Assembly (NCBI GenBank): GCA_016291655.1
Contig: JAEEYF010000090.1
Coordinates: 42,299-106,298, forward strand
Length of the DNA stretch: 64,000 nucleotides
DNA from: Lachnospiraceae bacterium
GTDB taxonomy: Bacteria > Bacillota > Clostridia > Lachnospirales > Lachnospiraceae
Direction: 5' to 3'
Part shown: piece by piece, positions 52,049 to 60,503 of the stretch
How the letters are laid out: every line of letters starts with the position of its first letter
Position numbering within the stretch: position 1 is the stretch's first letter
Made by a program: the position numbers and the translations under genes
The notes under the pieces: model-generated
The model's input: only the letters and a program-made list of their open reading frames with translations
The model's database searches: none
Told to the model about the DNA's origin: nothing

Positions 52049-53266
52049 TCATTTTTTCTTCAACAGCTCTTCAAGTTCTGCCTGTGCCACCGTGAGTCCT
52101 TCACTCACGGACAGGTCTTTTTGTATGACCTTTTTCAACATCTCTCCGAGGATCGAATAAAACCTCGACCATTCACGCATCACAGGCCTATAGATCCCAT
52201 TCTCGAGTGCCGTGCATATGACTCCTAAATGCGGATCCTTTTCGTTCAATTCCGGATCGTTCAGCACCGAGTACCTGCAAGGCACACCGCCGTTTTTCAC
52301 GGTACTCTTCTGCACCTCGGGATCCATCAGATACTTTAACAGCTCACTCGCCATCTCTTTGTTCGTCGAGTTTTCCGGGATACCCAGTGTCCATATGCCA
52401 TAGATGTTGCAATTGTGGTTTTCATCATCCTCAGACACCTTTCCCGGGAAAGCCGTATATTCCAGTTCCGAGCTTACCTCGCCGTTGTACCAGCCCGGCC
52501 AGCCCATCGTCGCGCATATGCTCCCGTCCCCGATCCCTCGGATTATCTTTTCCTTCGGATGCGCCTGTTCGGTCGCGATGAGTTCGAGGTAGTAGTTTAA
52601 CGCTTTTTCGAAAGCCTCGGTATTTACGGTAGGCCAATTGTTCTCGTCCACCACCCAGCCTCCGAACGCGCGCAGTATCGGCAAAAAATCCACAACGACA
52701 TTGCTTTCCGAATCTCCTCTGAACGCAAAACCTCCGTTGTTGCCGCTCTTCGATTTTTGGCAAAAATCCAACAGCGCATCGAGCGTGTTCAGTTTTTCCA
52801 CGGTATAGCCGCATTCCTCCATAACCCGCTCATTGTACATCAGCACGGTAACATTACCGTAAAAAGGCATCAGATAAGTCTTCCCGTTCTGCACGCATAT
52901 GCTTGCTGTAGCAGGAATGATGTCGTCGTCAATGACACAGCCGAGTTCACCGATGTCCGCAAGCACCTCCTCGGCGACAAATTCCGCAACCCAGGAGCCG
53001 TCCACCATACAGAGGTCATAGGCACCGTTTTTCATGACGGAATCGTTCAAAACGTAGGTGTACAGTTCATCCTCCGTCAATTCATATATCTCGCAGGCTA
53101 TCCCTTTCTCCGCCTCAAAATCCGGCAGGACTTCTTTTATCGCTTCCGTATACATTCCCGCCCTTAAAACCAGCACCAGCTTGTCGGAATGCTCCTTTTC
53201 GCCACACCCGGTGCTTGTGAAGACCAAACCGAGGGCAAGCACCGTACATATCAATCTTTTGATCAT
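52049..53266 (-). CDS. Extracellular solute-binding lipoprotein (ABC family 1), orphan
   Basis: A 405-residue lipoprotein. The signal peptide ends in STGCG, with Cys21 for lipidation. The mature part is a family-1 sugar-type solute-binding protein: GAYDLCMVDGSWVAEFVAEEVLADIG, then PFYGNVTVLMYNERV, and MASELLKYLMDPEVQ. No permease or ATPase gene lies nearby. It follows a 7TM hybrid histidine kinase by 15 bp, so it may supply the ligand signal to that kinase rather than feed a transporter. The ligand is unknown. Confidence 0.9.
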   Translation of the reverse strand: MIKRLICTVLALGLVFTSTGCGEKEHSDKLVLVLRAGMYTEAIKEVLPDFEAEKGIACEIYELTEDELYTYVLNDSVMKNGAYDLCMVDGSWVAEFVAEEVLADIGELGCVIDDDIIPATASICVQNGKTYLMPFYGNVTVLMYNERVMEECGYTVEKLNTLDALLDFCQKSKSGNNGGFAFRGDSESNVVVDFLPILRAFGGWVVDENNWPTVNTEAFEKALNYYLELIATEQAHPKEKIIRGIGDGSICATMGWPGWYNGEVSSELEYTAFPGKVSEDDENHNCNIYGIWTLGIPENSTNKEMASELLKYLMDPEVQKSTVKNGGVPCRYSVLNDPELNEKDPHLGVICTALENGIYRPVMREWSRFYSILGEMLKKVIQKDLSVSEGLTVAQAELEELLKKK

Positions 53267-53281
53267 CTCAGAGCTCCTCCG

Positions 53282-56200
53282 TTAGTTTTGAAAATAGTTG
53301 TTCATGATCTCCACACAGGCATCGGTATCCATTTGTTCTATTGCATTGCAAAGATCCTCGATGAGGCTCTTTTTGTCTTCCGGGAAGCTCTTTTGCTTAA
53401 GCTGCTCCTCGCAAGCCTCCATCTCATCCATATCCAGATCAACACAGGCATTTGTCAGGCGTTCGAAGATTGCTCCGAGTTCCTCCTCGGTAATGATCTC
53501 CTGCGCATCTTCCGCGGAATTTCCTTCATCGAAGTATTTGGAAAGATCATCAAGCAGCTTCTTAAAGGTGCTCATTGTAACCGTATGATACATCTCAACG
53601 GCTTCCGCTTCCGCAGCCTTGCCCGCAGCCTCAAGCTTCTCCGCCAGATTGCCCAGTTCAAGCGCGCCGATCTGCCTTGAGGTACTCTTAAGCGCATGCA
53701 TTCTGATCGTGTAATCGTTCCAATCCTCGCGTGCAACAGCCTCTTCTATGGCTGAATAAATAGCGGGGCCTTTTCTGTAGTAATCCGCAACGATCTTTCT
53801 GAACAGCGAAGTGGAACCAAGCCCCTCCACTGCCTTTGCGCAATCGAGGCAATCGTACATTTCCTCGGCATCCGATACCACTTCCTCGGAAACCGTTTCC
53901 TCCTGCGCCTCCTTGCTTACGATCACCTTGTCCTCGGGCAGCCACTGTAAAAGCTTGGAACTGAGCTGCTTCACATCGATGGGCTTTGCGATCAAGTCCG
54001 CCATTCCGGCTTTCATGAACATTTCCAGGCTGCCCTCCGCAACATTTGCTGTGAGCGCAATGATCGGAGTGTCCGCTGCCTCGGGAATGTCCCGCCTTAT
54101 TGCTTCGGTCGCTTCCACGCCGTCCATTCCCGGCATCATATGGTCCATAAGGATCAGATCGAAATGATTCTTCTTAAGTATCTTAAGCGCCTTTGCGCCA
54201 CTTTCTGCAGTGGTGCATTTTACTTTCATGGGCTCCAGCAGCCCTTCCGCTATGGTGAGGTTGACCGAATTGTCGTCAACAATGAGGATCGACGCGTCGG
54301 GTGCCGTAAAGCTTGCATTTGCACCGCCCTTTTGCGAGCTCACATAGGAATCTATTGCCTTTCCGTTCAGCAAAAGCACCACTCCCAGCGTATTCATAGG
54401 CTTATTGAACACACGTACATTCTTGCGCACCGTCTTAAGCTCATTACCTGATTCCATCAGCACTATACACGTAATATCCGGATGCTCATCCATAAACTTC
54501 AGGAACTCGTCGTTGTAGGCTTCTTTTTCTATGAACATGAATTCCTGCTTGCCTGTCTCCGTATATTGCTCCAGATCCGTAATGATGCGTCCCTGAACGC
54601 CGAAGGAGATCATTTCCTTCGCGAACATTTCGGTAATCTTCTCATTTTCGTTTAAACAGAAGGCATATTTCTTCTCGGCATCCTCAACAACCAGCGCCCT
54701 CTCCCTGTTCGTAACCTTCTGGGGTATATCGAACCACACCTCGGTTCCCTTCCCGTACTCGCTCTCTATGCCTATGCTTCCGCCCATGGCTTCGCAGAGC
54801 TTCTTCGAGATCGTGAGTCCCAGACCCGTTCCTTCCACGTTCCTGTTACGCTTAGAATCCACCTGCTGGAAGCTGACGAAGAGTTTTTCCAGGTCGGCCT
54901 TCTTTATGCCTATGCCCGTGTCCTTGACCCTGAATTTAAGGAGGATCTCATCATCGCTCTTCCACTCTATATCAAGAGTGATCCTGACCATGCCTTTTTC
55001 CGTGAATTTAATGGCATTGTTTGCGATGTTGATCAGCACCTGACGAATACGCATGCTGTCGCCGAACAGTTCCCTGGGCAGCGTATGATCCGCGATAAAG
55101 AAGAGGTTAATGGGTTTTTCGCCTATTCTTGTCTGCAAGATGTTGGATATATCATTTATTTCCGAAAGCGGCTCGTACCTCTCGGATACGATCTCCATCT
55201 TTCCCGCTTCGATCTTCGAATAGTCCAGAATATCGTTAATGATGTTGAGGAGATTGCTGCCTGAGCGGCTTATCTGGTTGAGGCAGTCCCTGACCTTCGC
55301 GGGAAGCTTCTCTCTGAGCGCGATCTCCGTCATTCCTATGACTGCATTCATAGGCGTTCTGAGCTCATGAGACATGTTTGCGAGGAAATCGGACTTCATG
55401 TTTGCGGTCCTCTCCAGTTCGTAGTTTGCCTTTTCCATCGCCTGCAGCTGCCCAACCGTACCCGTCACATCCTTGAATGTGTAAACCGTTCCCGCAAAGG
55501 ATCTCTTGCTTCCGAGTATCCTCTTCTTCACGATGTAATATGCCTCGTGCCCATTGTGCTTAAAGTAAAGGACGTCCATGCCCTCCACCTTTTCTATGTG
55601 GTCCAGCCACTCCTCTACCTTGTTGATGTCTTTAACGTCTTCCTGTATTTCGGGATCGGGTATCCTTTTTACCGGTTCATTGACGTGCACAAGATCGTTG
55701 TGCCTGTTGTAGAGGATCAATCCGTCGGTCATATCGTTCGCGAACGCAAGCAGAGTTGATTCCCGGAGCTTTATGTCCGCCTGCAGGAAAGCATAGTAAT
55801 AGGTAAAATAACATACGGGATTCATTATAAGAGTAATGACCCAGATCGGCCATTTGTAAGTAAAGTAGATAACAAGCATTACCAAAAGGATCGCTTGGCA
55901 TATGCCCATGATAACGTACTTGGTCCTGAAGATGGTGCCTGTCCGCAGAAAACAGCCGACAAGCAGGACTATGACAAGAAAACATGACAGATAGCAAATG
56001 TAAGTGTAGGTGTCAAAGGTCAGCAATCCGTCGCTTTCCTCCAATTTATCGACGCACCACCACATATCTCCCAAAAAGTACTCTCTCGAAAACTTTATTT
56101 TTCGCGGAGTGTTGAAGCAATAGACTATCAATATGCTTTGGAAAAAGCTGATGATGCACATCGGGATCAACGAGAGTTCAAACCATTTTCCGGAGCTCAT

Positions 56201-56446
56201 TCGCGTGATGGTCCACATTGCGCTGAAAAACATCCATGCATTGATGATATAGTAGATCATGAACAGGTTTTTGGCCGATTTTATGGTTTCGCAACGCATG
56301 ATAAAAATACAGACCACATCCGAAACTATCAAAAGAAACGTAGTCATGATGTAGCCCATATTAAGGTGCCTGTTTCGTGCGCTTGATACGAGCGCCGCGA
56401 AGCAGATCAAGGCCATTATTCCAAAAAACACTTCCAATGCAGCCAT
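53282..56446 (-). CDS. 7TM hybrid histidine kinase with PAS, two receivers and HPt
   Basis: A 1054-residue phosphorelay sensor. Seven hydrophobic segments fill 1-222, a PAS-like region spans about 232-332, and HisKA carries H360 (NMSHELRTPMN). HATPase boxes are at 466-480, 509-513 (DTGIG) and 539-544 (GTGLGL). A degenerate receiver (about 584-690) precedes a functional one with DD724-725, D768 (LMDHMMP) and K821. The HPt has H918 in HALKSTSRQIG. The protein holds a full internal relay. Upstream is a two-receiver protein, downstream a solute-binding lipoprotein. Confidence 0.94.
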   Translation of the reverse strand: MAALEVFFGIMALICFAALVSSARNRHLNMGYIMTTFLLIVSDVVCIFIMRCETIKSAKNLFMIYYIINAWMFFSAMWTITRMSSGKWFELSLIPMCIISFFQSILIVYCFNTPRKIKFSREYFLGDMWWCVDKLEESDGLLTFDTYTYICYLSCFLVIVLLVGCFLRTGTIFRTKYVIMGICQAILLVMLVIYFTYKWPIWVITLIMNPVCYFTYYYAFLQADIKLRESTLLAFANDMTDGLILYNRHNDLVHVNEPVKRIPDPEIQEDVKDINKVEEWLDHIEKVEGMDVLYFKHNGHEAYYIVKKRILGSKRSFAGTVYTFKDVTGTVGQLQAMEKANYELERTANMKSDFLANMSHELRTPMNAVIGMTEIALREKLPAKVRDCLNQISRSGSNLLNIINDILDYSKIEAGKMEIVSERYEPLSEINDISNILQTRIGEKPINLFFIADHTLPRELFGDSMRIRQVLINIANNAIKFTEKGMVRITLDIEWKSDDEILLKFRVKDTGIGIKKADLEKLFVSFQQVDSKRNRNVEGTGLGLTISKKLCEAMGGSIGIESEYGKGTEVWFDIPQKVTNRERALVVEDAEKKYAFCLNENEKITEMFAKEMISFGVQGRIITDLEQYTETGKQEFMFIEKEAYNDEFLKFMDEHPDITCIVLMESGNELKTVRKNVRVFNKPMNTLGVVLLLNGKAIDSYVSSQKGGANASFTAPDASILIVDDNSVNLTIAEGLLEPMKVKCTTAESGAKALKILKKNHFDLILMDHMMPGMDGVEATEAIRRDIPEAADTPIIALTANVAEGSLEMFMKAGMADLIAKPIDVKQLSSKLLQWLPEDKVIVSKEAQEETVSEEVVSDAEEMYDCLDCAKAVEGLGSTSLFRKIVADYYRKGPAIYSAIEEAVAREDWNDYTIRMHALKSTSRQIGALELGNLAEKLEAAGKAAEAEAVEMYHTVTMSTFKKLLDDLSKYFDEGNSAEDAQEIITEEELGAIFERLTNACVDLDMDEMEACEEQLKQKSFPEDKKSLIEDLCNAIEQMDTDACVEIMNNYFQN

Positions 56447-56487
56447 TTACGCCTCCAAAGAATACAATCAACGCACCTCACACGGTG

Positions 56488-57390
56488 TTACTTACCGATG
56501 CATTTTCTTATCGCTGCGATCAATGCATCTCTTTCGATCGGCTTAAGGAGATAGCCCTGAGGATTTAATTCCAAAACTTCCCTGATCCTGTCCGCGTCAT
56601 TAACGCCTGTAAGGAAAACTATGGGGGTGTTCTCGTTACCGGGGATCTTTCTGATGTTTCCGAACACAACCTTTCCGTTTTCGATGGGCATTTCGTAATC
56701 CAAAAGGATCATGTCCGTATGCTTTGACTCAAGGAATTTGTATGCTATTCTTCCGTTGATCGCGGCCGCAACATCGTACAGTCCGCGGAGCTGTTCCTTT
56801 ACGACTCTCAGCATCAGCGGATCGTCGTCGATCACAAGAACGTGTTTCTTCGGTTGTTCTTTCCTGTGCAGAGCGGGCATGATCCCGGGAACCTCGACCT
56901 CATCAACCGCTTCGTCTGCACCTTCCGCGTTCTCACCACCGGTTTCAGCATCATAGCCGCTTGCTTCACCGTTTCCCGATGCCGCAGCTATACTCTCTTC
57001 CTCCGCTCTCTTGTTTTCCCTGTCCTGAAGGTACCAGTTTATGTTTTCTTTTATAAGGCCGTAATTGAAAGGCTTTATAAAGGTTTCTTCCACCATGAAC
57101 GGGAGTGAGCCGACAAACTTACCGCAATCCTCGGCAGCTCCTGCTATAAAAGCGGCGGTTCCGTTCTCGGCAAGCAGATCCTTTATTTTTTCATAGACCG
57201 CATACTCATCCGGTAATTCATCACCGAGGCTAATGATCAAAACATCGGGTTTGAAGATCTGAAGATGATTTTTAAGGTCATCAAATCTGAGAGAAGAACT
57301 CATTAAGGTGAACTCATCGCCGATATGCCTGAACAGATCATCAAGTACAGCCTTTTGCTTTCCCACTGCCAAAACTCTTGTTTCTTTCAT
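56488..57390 (-). CDS. Response regulator with degenerate plus functional receiver domains
   Basis: A 300-residue protein. The N-terminal receiver-like fold (1-125) lacks the acceptor Asp: the expected position reads IISLGDE, with Ser55. An acidic Ala/Gly/Glu linker spans about 126-165. The C-terminal receiver has VIDDDP (187-191), acceptor D231 in LLDYEMP, Thr in FLTGVND and Lys in LLKPIE. No DNA-binding or enzymatic output domain exists, so it likely passes phosphate on or acts by protein contact. It heads the operon with the 7TM kinase (41-bp gap). Confidence 0.88.
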   Translation of the reverse strand: MKETRVLAVGKQKAVLDDLFRHIGDEFTLMSSSLRFDDLKNHLQIFKPDVLIISLGDELPDEYAVYEKIKDLLAENGTAAFIAGAAEDCGKFVGSLPFMVEETFIKPFNYGLIKENINWYLQDRENKRAEEESIAAASGNGEASGYDAETGGENAEGADEAVDEVEVPGIMPALHRKEQPKKHVLVIDDDPLMLRVVKEQLRGLYDVAAAINGRIAYKFLESKHTDMILLDYEMPIENGKVVFGNIRKIPGNENTPIVFLTGVNDADRIREVLELNPQGYLLKPIERDALIAAIRKCIGK

Positions 57391-57609
57391 ACAATTTCCT
57401 TTCTAATCAGCATCATTTGTCACAATTTATATTGATTTTCAGTAATGTTTATAAGTTAATGGTGTAATCTTTATTTTATCATTCAACTTGCTTTATTGCA
57501 ACATTTCACGAGCTGCATCCTACTGTCTTGCTTTCCCTCTACGTGTAGGTTTCCAATATTCAATTTTTTAATCGTCTCGGGATTCATGGCTTGAACAGCA
57601 ACCGAGCCC

Positions 57610-58086
57610 TTACTGTTTGATCTGCTTCCACGCCTCCACCAGTTTTTCAATGCTCCAGGCCGCATTCGCGGGGCTGGTGGACGGCAGGCATATGGCTTCT
57701 ATGCCGAGATCGGGTTCGATGTACTTTTTATAGTATTTCTCCGAAGTCCTGCCGTTTACAAATACCCCTGAAACCTCGGAATTGTCGAGGATAACATGCA
57801 GATCGTTCGGAACAACGTTTTTTATGGAGGCATCCGATGACCCTTCTATATCGCAGGAGTGGATCGTATCCCAAAGGGCAAGATGGTTTCGCAGGACGAA
57901 AGCCTTCTTTTCCGGAATCGTCACAGGCACCGGCTCATCAAAAACCTGCGCTACAACCTTCCAGAAGCGGTTTTGAGGATGCCCGTAAAAAAACATGGCT
58001 TCGCGGGATTTCACCGAAGGAAAGCTTCCCAGGATCAACACTTTTGAATTATCATCAAATAAAGGCGGGATCGGATGTATTATCAT
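57610..58086 (-). CDS. DNA-deoxyinosine glycosylase-like protein (uracil-DNA glycosylase superfamily)
   Basis: A 158-residue DNA repair enzyme of the UDG fold. LILGSFPSVKSREAMFFYGHPQNRFW is the characteristic N-terminal motif, and LPSTSPANAAW the C-terminal loop. The family removes deaminated adenine (hypoxanthine) from DNA; the assignment rests on motif memory. Start at ATG 58086 because AGAAGGA lies 7 bases upstream; an ATG six codons earlier lacks this. The neighbouring 220-bp gap to the receiver gene shows no other gene. Confidence 0.88.
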   Translation of the reverse strand: MIIHPIPPLFDDNSKVLILGSFPSVKSREAMFFYGHPQNRFWKVVAQVFDEPVPVTIPEKKAFVLRNHLALWDTIHSCDIEGSSDASIKNVVPNDLHVILDNSEVSGVFVNGRTSEKYYKKYIEPDLGIEAICLPSTSPANAAWSIEKLVEAWKQIKQ

Positions 58087-58274
58087 TCTATATCCTTCTT
58101 GCAAATAAAAATATGTAGCGTCGCTCTACAGAACCATAAGCAACGTTCCGGCCGCGATCAAAATTTCATCTACATATAACTTTATCACTTTTTTCCCAAA
58201 TTACCACACGAACTTCATTTTGAATTCCATTCGAGTTACTGTCTGTTCACCCCCTGTTTCAAACGAATTTCACC

Positions 58275-58303
58275 TTGACAGTCTCATTCCCTTCAACTAT
58301 TCT
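58275..58303 (+). promoter_or_regulatory. Sigma-A-like promoter
   Basis: TTGACA, 17 bases, TATTCT. It would give a leader of about 130 bases before the merR start. It is an alternative to the MerR-type promoter 90 bases downstream. Confidence 0.5.
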
Positions 58304-58368
58304 AAAACTTGATCGACCTGTTTTTTTTCAGACCGATAATATTAATTAACATTTTTTCGATCAAAGTA

Positions 58369-58399
58369 TTGACCTTCCCCCTTGTGGAAGGTGTAATTT
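58369..58399 (+). promoter_or_regulatory. MerR-type promoter with 19-bp spacer and dyad
   Basis: TTGACC, 19 bases, TAATTT. The overlong 19-base spacer is the hallmark of MerR-activated promoters. A perfect inverted repeat, ACCTTCC with GGAAGGT (58372-58392, 7-base centre), fills the spacer. The MerR gene starts 42 bases downstream, so autoregulation is likely. Confidence 0.8.
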
Positions 58400-58440
58400 A
58401 AGGTCATCGATAGGCCAATCGAGTACAAAGGTGCATTTAT

Positions 58441-59079
58441 ATGAAGATCAATCAGGTTGAAGAACTTGTCGGCATAACAAAGAAAAACATTCGCTTCTAC
58501 GAAGATCAGGGTTTGCTTTCTCCGGAAAGAAATCCCGAAAACGGGTACAGGGAATACACTCTCAAGGATGTGGATGAGCTGATGAAGATCAAATTTCTTC
58601 GCAAGCTTTCAATTCCCATTGAAGATATCCGGCAGGTTCAAAAAGGAAACAAGTCGCTAAGCATATGCTTTGAGGAGCAGTCCGAAAGACTTTCGCAAGA
58701 GGTAAAAGCCCTGGAGGCCGCTCACGACATGTGTGAAAACGCCAAAACCGAAGGTCTCGATTACGCTTCTTTAAATGCCGCGGATTATCTCGAAAAGATC
58801 CAAAAGCTCGAAGAAGGAGGGCAGTTTTTTATGGATTTATCAAAAACAGATGTGAAAAACAAGAACGGTGCAATGATCGCCGCCTTTGTGTTTTGTTTGC
58901 TGATAATACTATTCTTCGGATTGGCCGTATTTGGTATGATTTCAGATGGTATGCCGACACCAATGTTGCTGATCGTACTGATTCCCGGAGTGTTTCTCGT
59001 TATCGGCTGTTTGATAGCATTACATCAAAGAATAAAGGAAATTAAAGGAGGAGAAGAAAATGAAGCTCGTAAGTATTGA
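58441..59079 (+). CDS. MerR-family regulator with C-terminal membrane domain
   Basis: A 212-residue protein. Residues 1-70 form a MerR winged HTH (MKINQVEELVGITKKNIRFYEDQGLLSPER, then GYREYTLKDVDELMKIKFLRKL). A coiled coil (about 78-125) follows, and then two membrane helices (about 143-165 and 174-193). Typical MerR proteins are soluble, so this is a membrane-anchored regulator that may sense envelope state. The promoter has the matching operator. The 3' end overlaps the next gene by 20 bp. Confidence 0.9.
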   Translation: MKINQVEELVGITKKNIRFYEDQGLLSPERNPENGYREYTLKDVDELMKIKFLRKLSIPIEDIRQVQKGNKSLSICFEEQSERLSQEVKALEAAHDMCENAKTEGLDYASLNAADYLEKIQKLEEGGQFFMDLSKTDVKNKNGAMIAAFVFCLLIILFFGLAVFGMISDGMPTPMLLIVLIPGVFLVIGCLIALHQRIKEIKGGEENEARKY

Positions 59080-59371
59080 AACAATTCCCGGAGTTGAATT
59101 TGAAGCACTTGGTCTGGTGAAAGGAACCGTTGTTCAATCCAAGAATTTCGGAAGAGACTTTATGGCAGGCATGAAAACTCTCGTTGGAGGCGAGATAAAG
59201 AGCTATACTGAAATGCTGAACGAAGCGCGTCAGATCGCCACCAAACGTATGGTGGATGAAGCCACGGCTCTCGGAGCAGACGCCATCGTCGGAGTTCGTT
59301 TCGGATCATCCGCTGTGATGCAGGGCGCTGCTGAAGTCATAGCCTTCGGAACCGCCGTAAAGTTCAAATAG
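59060..59371 (+). CDS. YbjQ/UPF0145-family protein
   Basis: A 103-residue protein of the YbjQ family, a small pentameric domain (DUF74). TIPGVEFEALGLVKGTVVQSKN, then EARQIATKRMVDEATALGADAIVGVRF and AFGTAVKF are typical. Function unknown, although some members are labelled heavy-metal-binding. It overlaps the membrane MerR gene by 20 bp, has GGAGGAG upstream and is translationally coupled, so it is the likely effector or sensor partner of that regulator. Confidence 0.92.
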   Translation: MKLVSIETIPGVEFEALGLVKGTVVQSKNFGRDFMAGMKTLVGGEIKSYTEMLNEARQIATKRMVDEATALGADAIVGVRFGSSAVMQGAAEVIAFGTAVKFK

Positions 59372-59410
59372 AATATCGGATCCGATAAATAAGCGAAAAA
59401 CCCTCTCATC

Positions 59411-59851
59411 CTAAGCCTGCTTTTCCAGGATTATTGTCACAGGTCCGTCATTCACGGACCTCACCTGCATATCAGCCCCGAACCGCCCGGTTTTTACCGT
59501 AAAACCGCGGTTTTCGCACTCTTTTATAACAAGCTCATACAAGGGAATTGCTTTTTCGGGTCTTGCGGCATCCGTAAAGCCCGGCCTTCTTGATGAAACA
59601 TCCGCATAGAGTGTGAACTGGCTCACGATCAAAAGCTCCGCTCCCGAATCCTTGGGGCTTACGTTCATCTTCCCATTATCATCTTCAAACACTCTGAGTC
59701 CGCATATCCTGTCAGCAGTCCACACGGCTTCTTCCACAGTATCGTCCGTATGTACTCCCAAAAGGACCAGAAATCCCTTGTTTATGCTGCTGAATTCTTT
59801 GCCGTCTATTTCCACAGATGCCTGTTTTACTCTTGTCACAACCGCTCTCAT
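59411..59851 (-). CDS. dtd: D-aminoacyl-tRNA deacylase
   Basis: A 146-residue enzyme that hydrolyses D-amino acids from mischarged tRNA. Signature motifs are VSQFTLYADVSSRRPGF and, at the C-terminus, NDGPVTIIL, where the cross-subunit Gly-cisPro contact lies. MRAVVTRVKQASVEIDG is the standard start. Complete. It converges with the YbjQ-like gene; a short palindrome around GGATCC lies between them. Confidence 0.96.
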   Translation of the reverse strand: MRAVVTRVKQASVEIDGKEFSSINKGFLVLLGVHTDDTVEEAVWTADRICGLRVFEDDNGKMNVSPKDSGAELLIVSQFTLYADVSSRRPGFTDAARPEKAIPLYELVIKECENRGFTVKTGRFGADMQVRSVNDGPVTIILEKQA

Positions 59852-59951
59852 TGTCTTTACCCTGCCTTAGTTTTGTGGTGGAATGAAAATCTTCTTGTCA
59901 GCGAAAAAGTATAACATAATAATTTTTATAAAACAATGTAATGTTCACGCT

Positions 59952-60216
59952 TGCACTCGCAATCCGCTTCGCTACTTGCTCGTGCGGTGGGGGTGAACAA
60001 GGGTTACCGGCGACACTCGGGTTGAACGGTAATTCTCGCACAGGGGGTGGGGGTTACTGTTCACGCGCCCTCCCTGCACTGTACAATGGGGTTCCTCCCC
60101 CTGCACTCGCAATCCGCTTCGCTACTTGCTCGTGCGGTGGGGGTGAACAAGGGTTACCGGCGGCACTCGGGTTGAACGGTAATTCTCGCACAGAGGGTGG
60201 GGGGTACTGTTCACGC
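59952..60216. repeat. Tandem 150-bp-period direct repeat
   Basis: Two copies of about 115 bp (59952-60066 and 60102-60216) differ at only a few bases and are offset by exactly 150. Each contains the string CGCTTCGCTACTTGCTCGTG and ends in ACTGTTCACGC, the terminus of the structured repeat. The 36-bp spacer between copies is unique. The copies are GC-rich compared with the surroundings. Confidence 0.88.
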
Positions 60217-60336
60217 CATGTTCAAACCGCGGTTTGAACATGGTATTCTGCGAAGCAGAATATGCGGGTATTAAGCCGTTTTCCGAAAATGCATTTTCGA
60301 AAACGGCTTATCACCCGCACATCTGTGAACAGTAAC
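60204..60336. repeat. Structured palindromic repeat, copy B
   Basis: Same plan as copy A at 45005. Ends are GTACTGTTCAC and GTGAACAGTAAC. The first hairpin, 60216-60243, is a perfect 28-bp palindrome around CCGCGG. The second is at 60244-60262 (TATTCTGC-GAA-GCAGAATA). The third is at 60263-60319, with two mismatches in the arm. Stem sequences differ from copy A mainly by paired changes. Confidence 0.85.
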
Positions 60337-60503
60337 ACCGGGGAAACTCGTTTCCCATATACGGGGTAGTACGGACCAAGGGTGAGCGGTAACATTTTAT
60401 ACACGCCCCGATCGGTAACCCTTGTTAAAAGTTGCAAAATGGAGTATTATACCAAAGACTTAGGAGTCAATATAGGAGCAACCATTATAGAAAAGGTAGA
60501 AAA

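Larger units (their letters stand above)
58087..58440. other. Intergenic region upstream of the MerR gene
   Basis: This 354-bp gap holds two plus-strand promoter candidates (58275 and 58369). A poly-T stretch lies at about 58320. No gene or RNA was recognised. Confidence 0.5.
59852..60503. other. Repeat-rich 652-bp intergenic region upstream of feoB2
   Basis: It contains a 150-bp-period direct repeat (59952-60216), copy B of the structured repeat (60204-60336), and a hairpin GGGGAAAC-TC-GTTTCCC (60340-60356). Outlying inverted AAGGGT/ACCCTT elements lie at about 60379 and 60415. The last 50 bases (GGAGTCAATAT...AGAAAAGGTAG) resemble the leader before the other feo operon. No TTAGC-type dyad was found. 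A 98-residue frame through the repeat is not credible. Confidence 0.7.

Noticed and set aside
57483..57665. 60-residue minus-strand frame downstream of the deoxyinosine glycosylase
   Set aside because: It overlaps the real gene's 3' end in another frame and shows no motif.
59374..59390. Palindrome around GGATCC between the YbjQ-like gene and dtd as a terminator
   Set aside because: The stem is short and lacks a T-run on either strand, so its function cannot be claimed.
59941..60237. 98-residue frame across the tandem repeat upstream of feoB2
   Set aside because: It arises from the 150-bp direct repeat, has no ribosome site, and runs into the structured repeat. It has no recognisable family.
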